This document shows positions 6,164 through 6,287 of a stretch of 6,287 bases of DNA, piece after piece. The translations under genes and the position numbers were made by a program. The stretch is taken from NCBI RefSeq assembly GCF_039768865.1, contig NZ_JBDMZQ010000020.1; one strand, written 5' to 3'. Within the stretch, counting starts at the first letter, position 1. Each line of letters begins with the position of its first letter. A model generated the notes under the pieces. That model ran no database searches. It saw only the letters and a program-made list of their open reading frames with translations, and was not told the DNA's origin. Origin of the DNA: Wenyingzhuangia sp039768865 (GTDB lineage Bacteria; Bacteroidota; Bacteroidia; Flavobacteriales; Flavobacteriaceae).

Positions 6164-6287
6164 TATATGATTTTGTGATTCGTTAGGATTTTAGCCATTT
6201 GATCTTGTAGGTTTTGGGCTTCTTTTTGGGCAACATTAGCAAAGTCTTCCCCATGGCTAGCATAAATAATTCCCCTAGAAGAATTGA
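6163..6287 (-). CDS. pyrF: Orotidine 5'-phosphate decarboxylase, C-terminal end (partial)
   Basis: Only the last 40 codons are in the window; the gene continues past 6287. The visible residues start NSSRGIIYASHGEDFANVAQ and end NHKII before TAA (6165-6163). The NSSR(G/A)IIYAS block followed by GEDFA and a helix of Ala, Gln and Glu is the C-terminus of the long bacterial PyrF form, about 270 residues. It converts OMP to UMP in pyrimidine synthesis, and the Arg of this block belongs to the phosphate-binding end of the barrel. The stop overlaps the metal-receptor ATG by one base (TAATG), so both genes are in one operon. The fragment is short, but the signature is distinctive. Confidence 0.8.
   Translation of the reverse strand, partial: NSSRGIIYASHGEDFANVAQKEAQNLQDQMAKILTNHKII

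Overview
The window looks like chromosome from a marine-type Flavobacteriaceae (Bacteroidota). Support comes from the strong A+T bias, the lack of Shine-Dalgarno sequences before the genes, a TAnnTTTG-type -7 box, and the protein families present (BT_3928/DoxX-like membrane protein, duplicated DUF1599 protein, flavobacterial-style FolP, leaderless helical-backbone metal receptor, PyrF). Genus cannot be fixed from this sequence.

Two kinds of DNA are joined here. Positions 1 to about 2800 are accessory. They hold a toxin/antitoxin module (HigB-like RelE-fold toxin, then a HigA-type HTH fused to an ImmA/IrrE M78 metallopeptidase) and a degenerate tyrosine recombinase. The recombinase has a poly-A frameshift near its start, loss of the catalytic box II arginine, and an in-frame TAA before the motif carrying the catalytic tyrosine. 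Both genes lie on the minus strand. The noncoding stretches between and beside them are rich in inverted repeats. The toxin/antitoxin pair is bracketed by a 17-bp-class inverted repeat whose cores, GTTGGGC and GCCCAAC, fit the outer boxes of integron attC sites (GTTRRRY / RYYYAAC). A third related sequence lies just upstream of the recombinase start. The unit therefore looks like a cassette-type insertion.

Positions 2848 to 6287 are housekeeping. A minus-strand pair encodes a DUF1599 protein and a BT_3928-family DoxX-like membrane protein, two bases apart. It diverges from folP (dihydropteroate synthase, plus strand). folP converges on a second minus-strand operon, whose visible part is the 3' end of pyrF followed by a helical-backbone metal receptor gene with a one-base TAATG overlap. 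In relatives I recall tpiA following the BT_3928 gene. If that holds here, the accessory island has inserted at that junction.

No rRNA, tRNA, CRISPR array or complete insertion sequence was seen. The most interesting part is the cassette-like packaging of the toxin/antitoxin pair next to a dead recombinase, together with a 7-5-7 palindrome in the toxin promoter region that is a good candidate for the antitoxin's operator.
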